From the NCBI RefSeq assembly GCF_021272205.1, contig NZ_JAJSDX010000004.1, forward strand, positions 186,001-250,000: a stretch of DNA of 64,000 bases. Direction: 5' to 3'. The position numbers and the translations under genes are program-made. Of the stretch, positions 17,036 through 24,640 are shown piece by piece. How positions within the stretch are numbered: position 1 is the stretch's first letter; every line of letters begins with the position of its first letter. Source of the DNA: Pantoea sp. Mb-10. GTDB taxonomy: Bacteria; Pseudomonadota; Gammaproteobacteria; Enterobacterales; Enterobacteriaceae. The notes below the pieces were generated by a model. That model was not told the origin of the DNA. It ran no database searches and saw nothing but the letters and a program-made list of their open reading frames with translations.

Positions 17036-17299
17036 TTAGACTCCCTGGCCTTTGGCTCAGACTCTATGGATGTAACGTACTATTTCGTTCGACCTACCGA
17101 ACTTGAGGTCAACTATTGATCAATGCCACCCGTTCGGTCAAGCGAATTTTTAAGTTCTATGTATCGATCATTTGTTGATTTTTAGCACAGGATTTACTAT
17201 GTAAAAGTACAAAATTGTTCGATATACTGTTCATAGAATTCCTGGATGAAGCGGGAAAAATCAAACTTATTGAAACAAGAGGGCTTTGAGGAGGAAAAT
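17036..17299. promoter_or_regulatory. Divergent promoter/operator region of the ubiquitin-like cassette
   Basis: A 264-base gap separates the minus-strand ubiquitin-like operon from the plus-strand regulator pair. For the plus strand, TTGTTG (17172-17177) and TACTAT (17195-17200) are 17 bases apart, and a second -10-like TATACT lies at 17223-17228. GTTCG/CGAAC inverted repeats at 17087-17102 and a related GTTCGG at 17132-17137 are candidate operator half-sites for the adjacent HTH protein. No strong minus-strand promoter was seen. Confidence 0.4.
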
Positions 17300-17623
17300 A
17301 TGACTTCAATACTTGGGAATAAAATAAATGCAAGGCGCAGGGACTTAAAACTTAGTATAGATAAGCTTGCTGAGTTATCAGGTACAAGTAAAAGTTATAT
17401 TTGGGAATTAGAAAATAGAGAGAATCCAAATCCGTCTGCTGAAAAGATTGAAAGTATTGCAAAAGCCTTAAGCGTTACATCCCAATTCCTATTAGAAAGT
17501 AAAGTCGAAAATCCAGATGAAGAAGTTATAGATGAGGCTTTTTTCAGGAAATATAAAGGGCTATCTGATAACGATAAGAAGAAGATGCGAAAACTGATAG
17601 ATGTATGGGATGACGAGGATTAG
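17300..17623 (+). CDS. HTH XRE-family regulator
   Basis: A 107-residue protein starting at the ATG at 17300, eight bases after a GAGGAGG ribosome-binding site. An upstream in-frame ATG at 17246 lacks such a site. Residues 5-62 form a Cro/C1-type helix-turn-helix (Leu-Ala-Glu-Leu-Ser-Gly-Thr-Ser, then Ile-Trp-Glu-Leu-Glu-Asn). The C-terminal 40 residues are acidic and charged. It is coupled to an ImmA-type protease gene one base downstream and faces the ubiquitin-like operon, so repression of that operon with release by proteolysis is the likely role (inference from similar pairs). Confidence 0.85.
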   Translation: MTSILGNKINARRRDLKLSIDKLAELSGTSKSYIWELENRENPNPSAEKIESIAKALSVTSQFLLESKVENPDEEVIDEAFFRKYKGLSDNDKKKMRKLIDVWDDED

Positions 17624-17624
17624 A

Positions 17625-18518
17625 ATGGATTTGAAACCTAAGGCTGAAGCTAATAAAATATCAAAAATGCTGAATCTTGTTTTGGGTAATGATCGATTTC
17701 CTGTTGATATTGAGAAATTAGCTTTGGAGTATTCACAGCAAACCTCACCTAATGACAGAATATCAAAAGTTAAATCTGAAGTCTTTGAGGGTATTGAGGG
17801 GGCATTGGTTCGGCATCCAAGTGGAACGAAATGGAAAATACTTTATAATGAAAATATAAAATCTGACGGTAGGCGTAGATTTACTATCGCTCATGAGTTT
17901 GGACACTACATACTTCATCGCGCTGAAATGAATGAGTTTTTATGTTCATCAATAGCTGGTGAAAAGAGTTCAGCACCAAAGGATGTTGAAAATGAAGCTG
18001 ACACCTTTGCTTCATATCTATTAATGCCACTTGACGATTTTAGGAAGCAATTAACTGACCAGAAATTCAGTATTGAATTATTAATTCATTGTGCTAGCAG
18101 GTATGGGGTTTCTTTAATGGCGGCAGCTCTAAAATTAAAGGAAATAATCCCTAAAAGAATTGTAGTTGTTGCAGCCAGAGATGGAATGTTGCTCTGGGCA
18201 GCACCAAATGAAAAAGCATATAAAAGCGGCGCATATATAAAGACTAAAGGGGTTCCTCCTGTATCTTTGCCAGAAAACTCTCTAATGTCCTCTCTTTCAC
18301 CTAACACTTTAAGTGACATTAAAACTCAACCAGCAAGAATTTGGTTCCCTAATGAACCTGAAGGATTGACTTTAATTGAGCATGTTTTCATTGCCACTGA
18401 AGGCTATGACTATACATTAGGCGTTTTAGAGCTTGAGAATTTTGATGGCTATTCTAATTCTGATAAGGAAGATAGCTTATTAAACCCATTAAATGGACGT
18501 TTGCAATTATCTCGCTAA
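17625..18518 (+). CDS. ImmA/IrrE-type metallopeptidase
   Basis: A 297-residue protein. The zinc-protease signature His-Glu-Phe-Gly-His is at residues 90-94, and the third ligand is probably in Glu-Asn-Glu-Ala-Asp-Thr-Phe-Ala (about residues 124-131). A Cys (Phe-Leu-Cys) lies ten or so residues after the HExxH. Proteases of this type cleave the XRE repressor encoded with them, as ImmA does for ImmR and CapP for CapH. The start at 17625 lies one base after the stop of the HTH gene behind GACGAGG. The C-terminal ~130 residues are a sensor-like domain of unknown ligand. Confidence 0.85.
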   Translation: MDLKPKAEANKISKMLNLVLGNDRFPVDIEKLALEYSQQTSPNDRISKVKSEVFEGIEGALVRHPSGTKWKILYNENIKSDGRRRFTIAHEFGHYILHRAEMNEFLCSSIAGEKSSAPKDVENEADTFASYLLMPLDDFRKQLTDQKFSIELLIHCASRYGVSLMAAALKLKEIIPKRIVVVAARDGMLLWAAPNEKAYKSGAYIKTKGVPPVSLPENSLMSSLSPNTLSDIKTQPARIWFPNEPEGLTLIEHVFIATEGYDYTLGVLELENFDGYSNSDKEDSLLNPLNGRLQLSR

Positions 18519-18540
18519 CCATCCATAGTGAAAACAGCAA

Positions 18541-18722
18541 TAAAACTTCACGGACCTGAAAGAAGCGCCATCTGGCGGTCCCCATACCCGAACACCTTTA
18601 GAGCGGGTGCCATCTACGATGGTTAAGGTTCTCTCATCACCTCGCCTTACGGCACGCATTACCCACCCTGACGGGGATTTACTCCCGTTAGCGGATAAAT
18701 CCCCTTTTTTCACATCTGGAGG
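18541..18722 (+). promoter_or_regulatory. Structured leader with the GACCTGAAAG element
   Basis: This leader precedes the gene at 18731. It starts with GACCTGAAAG followed by a small hairpin (18553-18580), which recurs at 13213-13241. A second hairpin (CCATC-tac-GATGG, 18610-18622) follows, then an intrinsic terminator, then the ribosome-binding site GGAGG. Such an order is typical of attenuation or antitermination control. The regulator is unknown. Confidence 0.5.
18673..18710 (+). terminator. Intrinsic terminator in the leader (possible attenuator)
   Basis: A perfect 9-base stem GGGGATTTA (18673-18681) / TAAATCCCC (18696-18704) is followed directly by six T (18705-18710). It stands only 20 bases before the start codon at 18731 with the ribosome-binding site just behind it, so read-through must be permitted or regulated for the downstream genes to be expressed. 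It could also end transcripts of the ImmA gene. Confidence 0.7.
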
Positions 18723-18730
18723 ATTTACCT

Positions 18731-19234
18731 ATGGGCTATTGCCATTGCTACACCCAACTGAAATCTGTTCCTAACGATCAGTGGTTACTCTTAACCGTAC
18801 AGCTATCAAACGTGTTTTTGATAATACAAAACCGGCATGTTCCAGGCTATAAGCAACCATTGGTGCTTTGCACCAGCGATGGCCGCTATCCACTGCTGCA
18901 GCCCGCAGATCTGATCGTACAAAGCGGTATTCGACAACCCGCTATCTCTTTTAACGGCGAAGAGAAGGAAAATCTTGAGTATGAAAGTTTTTTCCTTGGC
19001 CAACATTCGTCTGGCAGTGAATTCTGCAAGACATCGTTTAACTGGTCACCAGACCGGCCTTATGACTTCATGGTGAAAGCCACGCTACTACTGGCACATC
19101 GATTTTGCATCGGCTGCTATGACATCTCATCGGATGGCACTCTTGCAGAATGGCTTGATGTTCAGGAGTGGCTAACGAAGCACTTAGGTGGCCAATGGCC
19201 AATACCCGAAGCAATCCTCAATAACCCCGAGTAA
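18731..19234 (+). CDS. Uncharacterised ICE protein
   Basis: A 167-residue protein with no signal peptide or membrane segment. It begins Met-Gly-Tyr-Cys-His-Cys and contains further Cys residues (about 55, 97, 116 and 119) and many Trp. GGAGG lies eight bases before the ATG. It lies upstream of the ArdC-like gene, in the same direction, 78 bases apart. I do not recognise the family; hypothetical proteins of this size are common in this part of SPI-7-like ICEs. Confidence 0.65.
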   Translation: MGYCHCYTQLKSVPNDQWLLLTVQLSNVFLIIQNRHVPGYKQPLVLCTSDGRYPLLQPADLIVQSGIRQPAISFNGEEKENLEYESFFLGQHSSGSEFCKTSFNWSPDRPYDFMVKATLLLAHRFCIGCYDISSDGTLAEWLDVQEWLTKHLGGQWPIPEAILNNPE

Positions 19235-19258
19235 TCACCCTCAATTTCAACCTGCCCA

Positions 19259-19298
19259 GTGGCGTATCACTTCGCCATTACGGGGAGGGATACGCCAC
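19259..19298 (+). promoter_or_regulatory. Inverted repeat upstream of the ArdC-like gene
   Basis: GTGGCGTATC (19259-19268) and GATACGCCAC (19289-19298) are perfect 10-base arms around a 20-base loop. The repeat ends two bases before the ribosome-binding site AAGGAG and 14 bases before the start codon at 19313. It may be an operator or an mRNA hairpin that tunes translation. Confidence 0.55.
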
Positions 19299-19312
19299 GT
19301 AAGGAGTATCCC

Positions 19313-20299
19313 ATGCCTACCAAACGCAAATCCCGTAAATCTCAAACCAACCAAGTTGATCTCTACCAGCAAGTCACCGACAAAATCGTCGCGTCGATCG
19401 AGCGCGGTGTTTTACCCTGGCGTAAACCGTGGCGAGACAGCAAGCGTTTCGCTGAATCACCAATACCATCCAATGCATCGACCGGTCGGCACTACAACGG
19501 CGTCAACATCATGCTGCTGTGGCTGTCAGCAGAGGATCAAGGGTTCAATTCCAATCGCTGGCTAACGTGGAAGCAGGCACAAGCAGCCGGTGGCAACGTT
19601 CGCAAAGGCGAGAAAGCAACTGTCGCGGTGTTCTTCAAGCCGTTTGAGGTTGAATCCACCGACAAGGCTGGCCAACCACGCATCAACGCACAAGGTGAAA
19701 CGGTTATGGAGCAACGCATCATGTTGCGCAGCATAATGCTGTTCAATATCGAGCAATGCGAAGGACTACCGGAAAAAAACATCGGTTCTGTGCCTAAGAT
19801 TCTGGATGATGAATCCGTTGATACGTTGAGCGCGCCAGTCTTCAATGACATTGTGACCATTGCAGGTGAATCTGGCGTTCGCGTCAGTTACTCCGAGCAA
19901 AACCGGGCTTACTACGACTCTATGAAGGATCAAATCGTCTTGCCGCTGCGTAAGCAGTTTTTTACCGAAGCAGACTTTTGTTCGACCTTGTTGCATGAGC
20001 TTGTGCATGCAACCGGCCATCACAGCCGACTGGATCGGGAAGGCATCACATCGACATCGCGTAAGTTTGGCGATCCGGTTTATGCCTTTGAAGAGTTGGT
20101 TGCTGAGCTGGGCAATGCCTTCCTTTGCGCGCATTTAGGTGTATATGGCGAGGTGCAGCACGATAGCTATATCGATCACTGGCTGAAGATACTGAAGTCC
20201 GATAAGAAAGCGTTGTTCCGCGCCTGCCGTATGGCGCGTGAAGCTTCAGAACACTTGCTTAAACCGCTTCATGAAGCAGCTGAAGAAGACGCAGCCTGA
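19313..20299 (+). CDS. ArdC-like antirestriction protein with zincin domain
   Basis: A 328-residue protein. Residues 15 to about 140 match the ArdC N-terminal ssDNA-binding domain (Leu-Pro-Trp-Arg-Lys-Pro-Trp, Gly-Arg-His-Tyr-Asn-Gly-Val-Asn, Trp-Leu-Thr-Trp-Lys-Gln-Ala). The C-terminal half is a zincin-like domain with His-Glu-Leu-Val-His-Ala-Thr-Gly-His (about residues 228-236). ArdC proteins protect incoming single-stranded DNA during conjugation. The ATG at 19313 follows AAGGAG; the earlier in-frame GTG at 19259 lies inside the inverted repeat and was rejected. Confidence 0.85.
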   Translation: MPTKRKSRKSQTNQVDLYQQVTDKIVASIERGVLPWRKPWRDSKRFAESPIPSNASTGRHYNGVNIMLLWLSAEDQGFNSNRWLTWKQAQAAGGNVRKGEKATVAVFFKPFEVESTDKAGQPRINAQGETVMEQRIMLRSIMLFNIEQCEGLPEKNIGSVPKILDDESVDTLSAPVFNDIVTIAGESGVRVSYSEQNRAYYDSMKDQIVLPLRKQFFTEADFCSTLLHELVHATGHHSRLDREGITSTSRKFGDPVYAFEELVAELGNAFLCAHLGVYGEVQHDSYIDHWLKILKSDKKALFRACRMAREASEHLLKPLHEAAEEDAA

Positions 20300-20303
20300 A
20301 ACC

Positions 20304-20335
20304 AAACCATCTCCTTCCGGGGATGGTTTCTTTTT
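20304..20335 (+). terminator. Intrinsic terminator after the ArdC-like gene
   Basis: AAACCATCTCC pairs with GGGGATGGTTT (one mismatch) around a four-base loop and is followed by CTTTTT. It lies just past the TGA of the ArdC-like gene and should end the accessory operon. Confidence 0.75.
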
Positions 20336-20406
20336 GCTGGGCAATTTAATCGCATTTTTCAAAAATGATTTTACGCTGTGATTACTTGCAGCCTGGAACG
20401 ATAGTG

Positions 20407-20421
20407 CCTCCGATCTGGAGG
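20407..20421 (+). promoter_or_regulatory. Hairpin covering the ribosome-binding site of the relaxase-like gene
   Basis: CCTCC (20407-20411) can pair with GGAGG (20417-20421), which is the Shine-Dalgarno sequence six bases before the ATG at 20428. The stem is only five bases with a GATCT loop, so an effect on translation is plausible but unproven. Confidence 0.4.
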
Positions 20422-20427
20422 TGAATC

Positions 20428-21912
20428 ATGTTCCCAAAATTACAAAACAAGTTCAGACGCAGCAATTTTCAGCCTTCATTACCGGCTAAACGAGAAGGCT
20501 ACTTCACACCGCAAAATCATCAGGGTTTTCTCGGCACGTCAACACGCCAGGCACTGCTCAAGAAGATCTGGCAGAGCTCGTTGCTGTCGAAATCTGCATA
20601 CGTAGAATTCTGCCTGGAACCACTGCAAAACCTTGCGGAGCGTTTCCAAAACTTACCTGCCGCGCGGATCACCGGCTGGAACAACGTCGGCGGATTGCTG
20701 GATCTCACTCTGCATCACACCGTTACTATGCTGCAGTTATCTAAAGGGATGGTGCTTCCAGCCAATGCTGCACCTGAAGATCAGGCTACGCAGTCCAGTC
20801 ATTGGAACTGTGTGGTGTTCTGGCTTGCGCTTTACTGGCACGTTCCCGAGTTGCTCTACATCGAAGCGGAACTGGAAGATGGGCATATCTGGCAGCCAAT
20901 TTCGAACGCGCCGGATCAGCAATATCGATTCAGAGTGACCCGTCATTCCGAAGGAGCAGCTAAAGAAAGTGTTATTAGACTGGCATTCACTGTCTCCATG
21001 TTGCCTAAAATCGCGTTGAATTGGTTGGAAAAACAGCCCAACGCACGAGATTGCCTGTTTCTTGAACTGGCCGGAATCAATTCAACAGAAAAACAGATCC
21101 ATGCATTACTCAACAAAATGCAGGCGCAATTATTATCAGCCGAATTAAATGACATCCAAAATTTGGAGCAAATGAGTCCAAATTTACATCCGAAAAAGGT
21201 GAGTGAGTTTCCCGCCGAAATCCCTACAGAACAGTATGACGATGCCATTTACGAACAATACTTCAGTCAATGTGATGTTATAAAAAATAGCCATTTAGCT
21301 AATGGTGAAATCGAAATCAACACTAACGATTTAAAGAAAAGCCATCATGGCACTGATATAAATGAATTTCACATCCAGAATGGTAGTCGAATCACTGCGA
21401 ATAATTCTGATTGTGTTGAAATACCGACCTACGGATCTTCCGAAAGTGATCAAAAATACGTCAACAATGGTTATCAAATTCAGCGGCTTGATCCAGAATC
21501 GATCCCTGTCACACCTGAGACTACCTCACAAATATCTAAGAAACAGATCGGCGAGACATTTTGGTCTTGGCTGGTTGAGGGTCTCGAAAATGGAACGATA
21601 GCGTGCAATGAGGCAGATTCACGCGTGCAACTGGTCGCTGGTTTTGTTTTCCTGCTTGTACCGGGCATTTTTTATCAATATCTGAAGCAAACCGGTCAGT
21701 CTGCTGATGAACGCGAAAACGTTCAGGCATGGTTTGAAAGACTTAACCGGCATCGGCGTAACAACGGCAAGCGTTTTACATTTGCCACTCTCTACAACAG
21801 TGCCGACCGTAACGGCCCTTATAAACGTGTGAAAGGCTATCTGGTCAAATCCACGATGATCATCCGAAGTTCTGATGTGCCGGATGACAGTCAGTTTCTT
21901 GTGGTTCCCTGA
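20428..21912 (+). CDS. TraI_2 (MOBH-type) relaxase homologue, probably catalytically altered
   Basis: A 494-residue protein. The N-terminal half follows the TraI_2 domain (Gly-Gly-Leu-Leu-Asp-x-x-Leu-His-His, then a Trp and the Ala-Val-Phe-like stretch); the C-terminal ~110 residues (from about residue 370) match the TraI_2_C domain with Trp-Leu-Val-Glu-Gly-Leu and Val-Pro-Gly-Ile-Phe. A charged, poorly conserved linker of about 130 residues separates them. The His-His-His segment after Leu-Pro-Ala-x reads Thr-Gly-Trp-Asn-Asn here, and the expected His-Asp is Tyr-Trp, so metal ligands appear lost. It is also shorter than typical relatives. It is followed by the integrase gene. Confidence 0.72.
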   Translation: MFPKLQNKFRRSNFQPSLPAKREGYFTPQNHQGFLGTSTRQALLKKIWQSSLLSKSAYVEFCLEPLQNLAERFQNLPAARITGWNNVGGLLDLTLHHTVTMLQLSKGMVLPANAAPEDQATQSSHWNCVVFWLALYWHVPELLYIEAELEDGHIWQPISNAPDQQYRFRVTRHSEGAAKESVIRLAFTVSMLPKIALNWLEKQPNARDCLFLELAGINSTEKQIHALLNKMQAQLLSAELNDIQNLEQMSPNLHPKKVSEFPAEIPTEQYDDAIYEQYFSQCDVIKNSHLANGEIEINTNDLKKSHHGTDINEFHIQNGSRITANNSDCVEIPTYGSSESDQKYVNNGYQIQRLDPESIPVTPETTSQISKKQIGETFWSWLVEGLENGTIACNEADSRVQLVAGFVFLLVPGIFYQYLKQTGQSADERENVQAWFERLNRHRRNNGKRFTFATLYNSADRNGPYKRVKGYLVKSTMIIRSSDVPDDSQFLVVP

Positions 21913-21988
21913 CGCTTTTCTGGAAGGTGTATGGAGGAGAGCTGCTGCCTAAAGGGTGGCATTTTACTTGCTGATTAAAGGAAGGGTT

Positions 21989-22984
21989 ATGAGTCAGGTT
22001 GATATCGATACAAGCTGGGATTCGTTGTTGGATGAATATTTTTTCGTAAAATTTCTTCGCCCTCACACGGAATGGAGTTACCGAAAAGTAGTCAATGGTT
22101 TCAGAAAATACTTTGGGCTTGATAGGAAGCTCAGTGAGATAACCCGCCGTGATGTCCAGGAATGGCGACGGCATGTTATCAACGTCGAATGCTCGTCTGC
22201 GGTCACATGGAATAACAAAGTGGCGCATATGCGCGCCATCGTAAATTATGCCATGAAAGCGAATCTCATCCCTCAGACTGAAAACCCGTTCAATGAAGTT
22301 TTAGTCCGAGCTGATAACAAGCGTAAAAAGACATTATCTAAACCTCAATTGACCCAAGTCTATCTGCTGATGCAGCAGCACGTTGATTTGGACACTGATC
22401 TCTCCATAGCTGAGATGAAGCGCTGCGCATTGCATCCGGCATGGTTCTGGATCACCGTTTTAGACACTTTGCGTTATACCGGCATGCGCGTGAACCAATT
22501 GATGCATGTGAGGTTGATGGATATTAATCTCGATGAGAACTGGATCGAGTTGCGCCTTGACGGCAGTAAAACGCATAGAGAATGGCGCGTTCCCATCGTT
22601 GGGCCATTAAAACCTCAGCTTCAACAACTAATTAGCCGTGCAATCGACAATGGTGCCGAATCAGTTAGCGCTGTTTTTGATGTAAATAGGTTTCTTTGGA
22701 CAGAGAAGGAGAGGGAAAATCTTCCACCAGTTGCCACCTTGCAGCCAGTTAAATCATTTTTTCGAAGGCTATCTAAAGAATGCGGCTTTGCTGTTTCTCC
22801 TCATCGTTTCAGACATACATTAGCAACTGAATTAATGAAATCACCTGATCGGAACTTGCAAATGGTTAAAGGCTTGTTGGGACATAGGAGTATTACAACA
22901 ACGATGGGATATATTGATATTAATTTGGATGTGACATGTAGAACATTAGAGTCTGAGCTGGGTTTGTATTTAGATAAGAATTAA
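21989..22984 (+). CDS. Tyrosine recombinase/integrase of the ICE
   Basis: A 331-residue site-specific recombinase. It has an N-terminal core-binding domain (about residues 8-95) and a catalytic domain with Arg in Thr-Gly-Met-Arg (about residue 170), His-Arg-Phe-Arg-His (about 272-276), Leu-Gly-His-Arg (about 299) and the nucleophile Tyr in Met-Gly-Tyr-Ile (about 309). The set is complete. ATG 21989 follows AGGAAGGG and was preferred to an in-frame start at 21956. It lies next to the TraI_2-like gene as in PAPI-1-like elements and is the best candidate for excision and integration at tRNA-Phe. Confidence 0.88.
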   Translation: MSQVDIDTSWDSLLDEYFFVKFLRPHTEWSYRKVVNGFRKYFGLDRKLSEITRRDVQEWRRHVINVECSSAVTWNNKVAHMRAIVNYAMKANLIPQTENPFNEVLVRADNKRKKTLSKPQLTQVYLLMQQHVDLDTDLSIAEMKRCALHPAWFWITVLDTLRYTGMRVNQLMHVRLMDINLDENWIELRLDGSKTHREWRVPIVGPLKPQLQQLISRAIDNGAESVSAVFDVNRFLWTEKERENLPPVATLQPVKSFFRRLSKECGFAVSPHRFRHTLATELMKSPDRNLQMVKGLLGHRSITTTMGYIDINLDVTCRTLESELGLYLDKN

Positions 22985-23521
22985 GTTTAATAAAAAATAG
23001 CGATGTTACATAGTGAAATTAAGTTTCATCGCTTAATAAACCTTACTAATAAATGCTAAAATTGGATGATATGCACGCCCGCCTTAAGAACATGCGGTAT
23101 GAAAACCGGCTGAGTTGGATATAAAATTCCGATTAGAAAAGAAGCGAGTAAATTAATATTGAATCTAAGAGCATTACGGAATAAACGCAACTTGCGCGTA
23201 TACGCACGTTCTACAATTTCTAGCTAGTGTTTTCACACAGCCTAAGCGAGAAGGAAAGTTACTTCGGGCTGAGGACCGGAAAAATCGTTCAGTGCAGTTT
23301 TCGCTCTAGAGGTTTTCGATACAACGTAATGCAAACTTTTCTGGCATTATGACAACAAAGACTCATTGAGGCTGCAGAGCTGTTCAGAGCTTCAGTTACG
23401 GCCAATATACTCGTAAGGCCTTTTAAAAAAAGGCCTTCGCAGATAGGGTATAAAAATACGATTAAAGAAGTAATCTTAACCTTCTTATACAATATAGAAA
23501 TAGTTGCTTACATAAAATAAT
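22985..23521. other. Non-coding gap between the integrase and the restriction cassette
   Basis: No convincing gene is visible in these 537 A+T-rich bases. A palindrome at 23415-23437 (AAGGCCTTTT-aaa-AAAAGGCCTT) could form a hairpin on either strand, downstream of the convergent methyltransferase gene. No attachment repeat was recognised. Confidence 0.5.
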
Positions 23522-24640
23522 CTAAGATGGCATACGTTCAAGTGTGTTTTTTAGCCCCCACGCAACGGCTTGCGCTAATAATGGGGGAACGGCATTACCA
23601 ATTAGCGTATTTCGTGCATCTTGCGAACTATATACAGCAACAAAATGATCTGGAATAGACTGAAAGCGCATAGCTTCTCGTGCTGTTATAAGCCGGTTAT
23701 GCTCATAATGAAAATTCGAGCCTACATTGGGTCTCCGAAAGTAGGTATTAACAGTATAAGAGGGTTTTTCAGGGTGAAGTCGGGAATATGTTGTAGTACG
23801 TCCTCCACTCTTCTTAAAATTAAGAATTCTTCCTGTTGCATACTCATCCGGGACGTTTTGGTAATTCCCTCCGGGAGGTATAAAGCTTAATAGCCGCAAA
23901 TCAGTATCTGACATACGAGGAGATTCATGGAGTGAAACCTGCTGCAACCCTGAGCTTCTCATTATTTTGGCAAATTCCGAAGGAATTCTCTCCAGATAAT
24001 TAGCAAGCGCTCCCTTAGAAACAGGGGCGCCTAAGTCGCCTATTGCTGCTGCTGCACCATTATCAAAATTGGAAATATCGATTTGATAGCATTTCTGAGC
24101 AAACTCGCTGGGATTTGGCATTGAAAATTTTGCATCAATTACCCCGACCAAGAAAATTCTGCGTCGTTTTTGAGGCACAAGATAGTCAGAAGCATCAAGC
24201 TTCATCACTGATACGGTGTATCCCTGCGACATAAATTCTTCAACAAGAATGTCAGTGAGCCTTTTGCCATTAATCTTGGATGCTGCCATTCCAGGTACAT
24301 TTTCCATAACAAATGCACGTGGTTTTTTTGCTCGGATTATTTCTAAAAAACGATAAACAAGTTGTCCACGTTGGTCATCTGGCCTTCGTTGACCAACTAA
24401 AGAGAATGATTGGCAAGGTGGCCCCCCGATAATTACATCAGTGTCCGGGATTGCATCAATTGATAATTCATTTATATCGCCTAGAAGGGCAGTTCGATTA
24501 AAATTATGCGGGTAAGAATCAATAGCTGCCTTCGCAATATCGTTTGCCCATATTATTTCAAATCCAGCCCACTCAAAGCCCAAATCAAGCCCACCGATTC
24601 CACAAAAAAGTGAAGCAACTGTATAACGTTTTTTTTTCAA
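23522..24640 (-). CDS. DNA cytosine-5 methyltransferase
   Basis: A 372-residue m5C methyltransferase with all main motifs in order: Phe-Cys-Gly-Ile-Gly-Gly-Leu-Asp (residues 12-19, AdoMet), Gly-Gly-Pro-Pro-Cys-Gln-Ser (catalytic Cys76), Glu-Asn-Val-Pro-Gly-Met (about 113), Gln-Lys-Arg-Arg-Arg (about 157) and Ile-Gly-Asn-Ala-Val-Pro-Pro (about 351). It starts with TTG in a four-base TTGA overlap with the stop of the upstream gene, so it is translationally coupled and the last gene of the restriction operon. Confidence 0.9.
   Translation of the reverse strand: MKKKRYTVASLFCGIGGLDLGFEWAGFEIIWANDIAKAAIDSYPHNFNRTALLGDINELSIDAIPDTDVIIGGPPCQSFSLVGQRRPDDQRGQLVYRFLEIIRAKKPRAFVMENVPGMAASKINGKRLTDILVEEFMSQGYTVSVMKLDASDYLVPQKRRRIFLVGVIDAKFSMPNPSEFAQKCYQIDISNFDNGAAAAIGDLGAPVSKGALANYLERIPSEFAKIMRSSGLQQVSLHESPRMSDTDLRLLSFIPPGGNYQNVPDEYATGRILNFKKSGGRTTTYSRLHPEKPSYTVNTYFRRPNVGSNFHYEHNRLITAREAMRFQSIPDHFVAVYSSQDARNTLIGNAVPPLLAQAVAWGLKNTLERMPS

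Noticed and set aside
23289..23492. Minus-strand frame of 67 codons in the gap after the integrase
   Set aside because: Crosses a palindrome, has no ribosome-binding site and no recognisable features.
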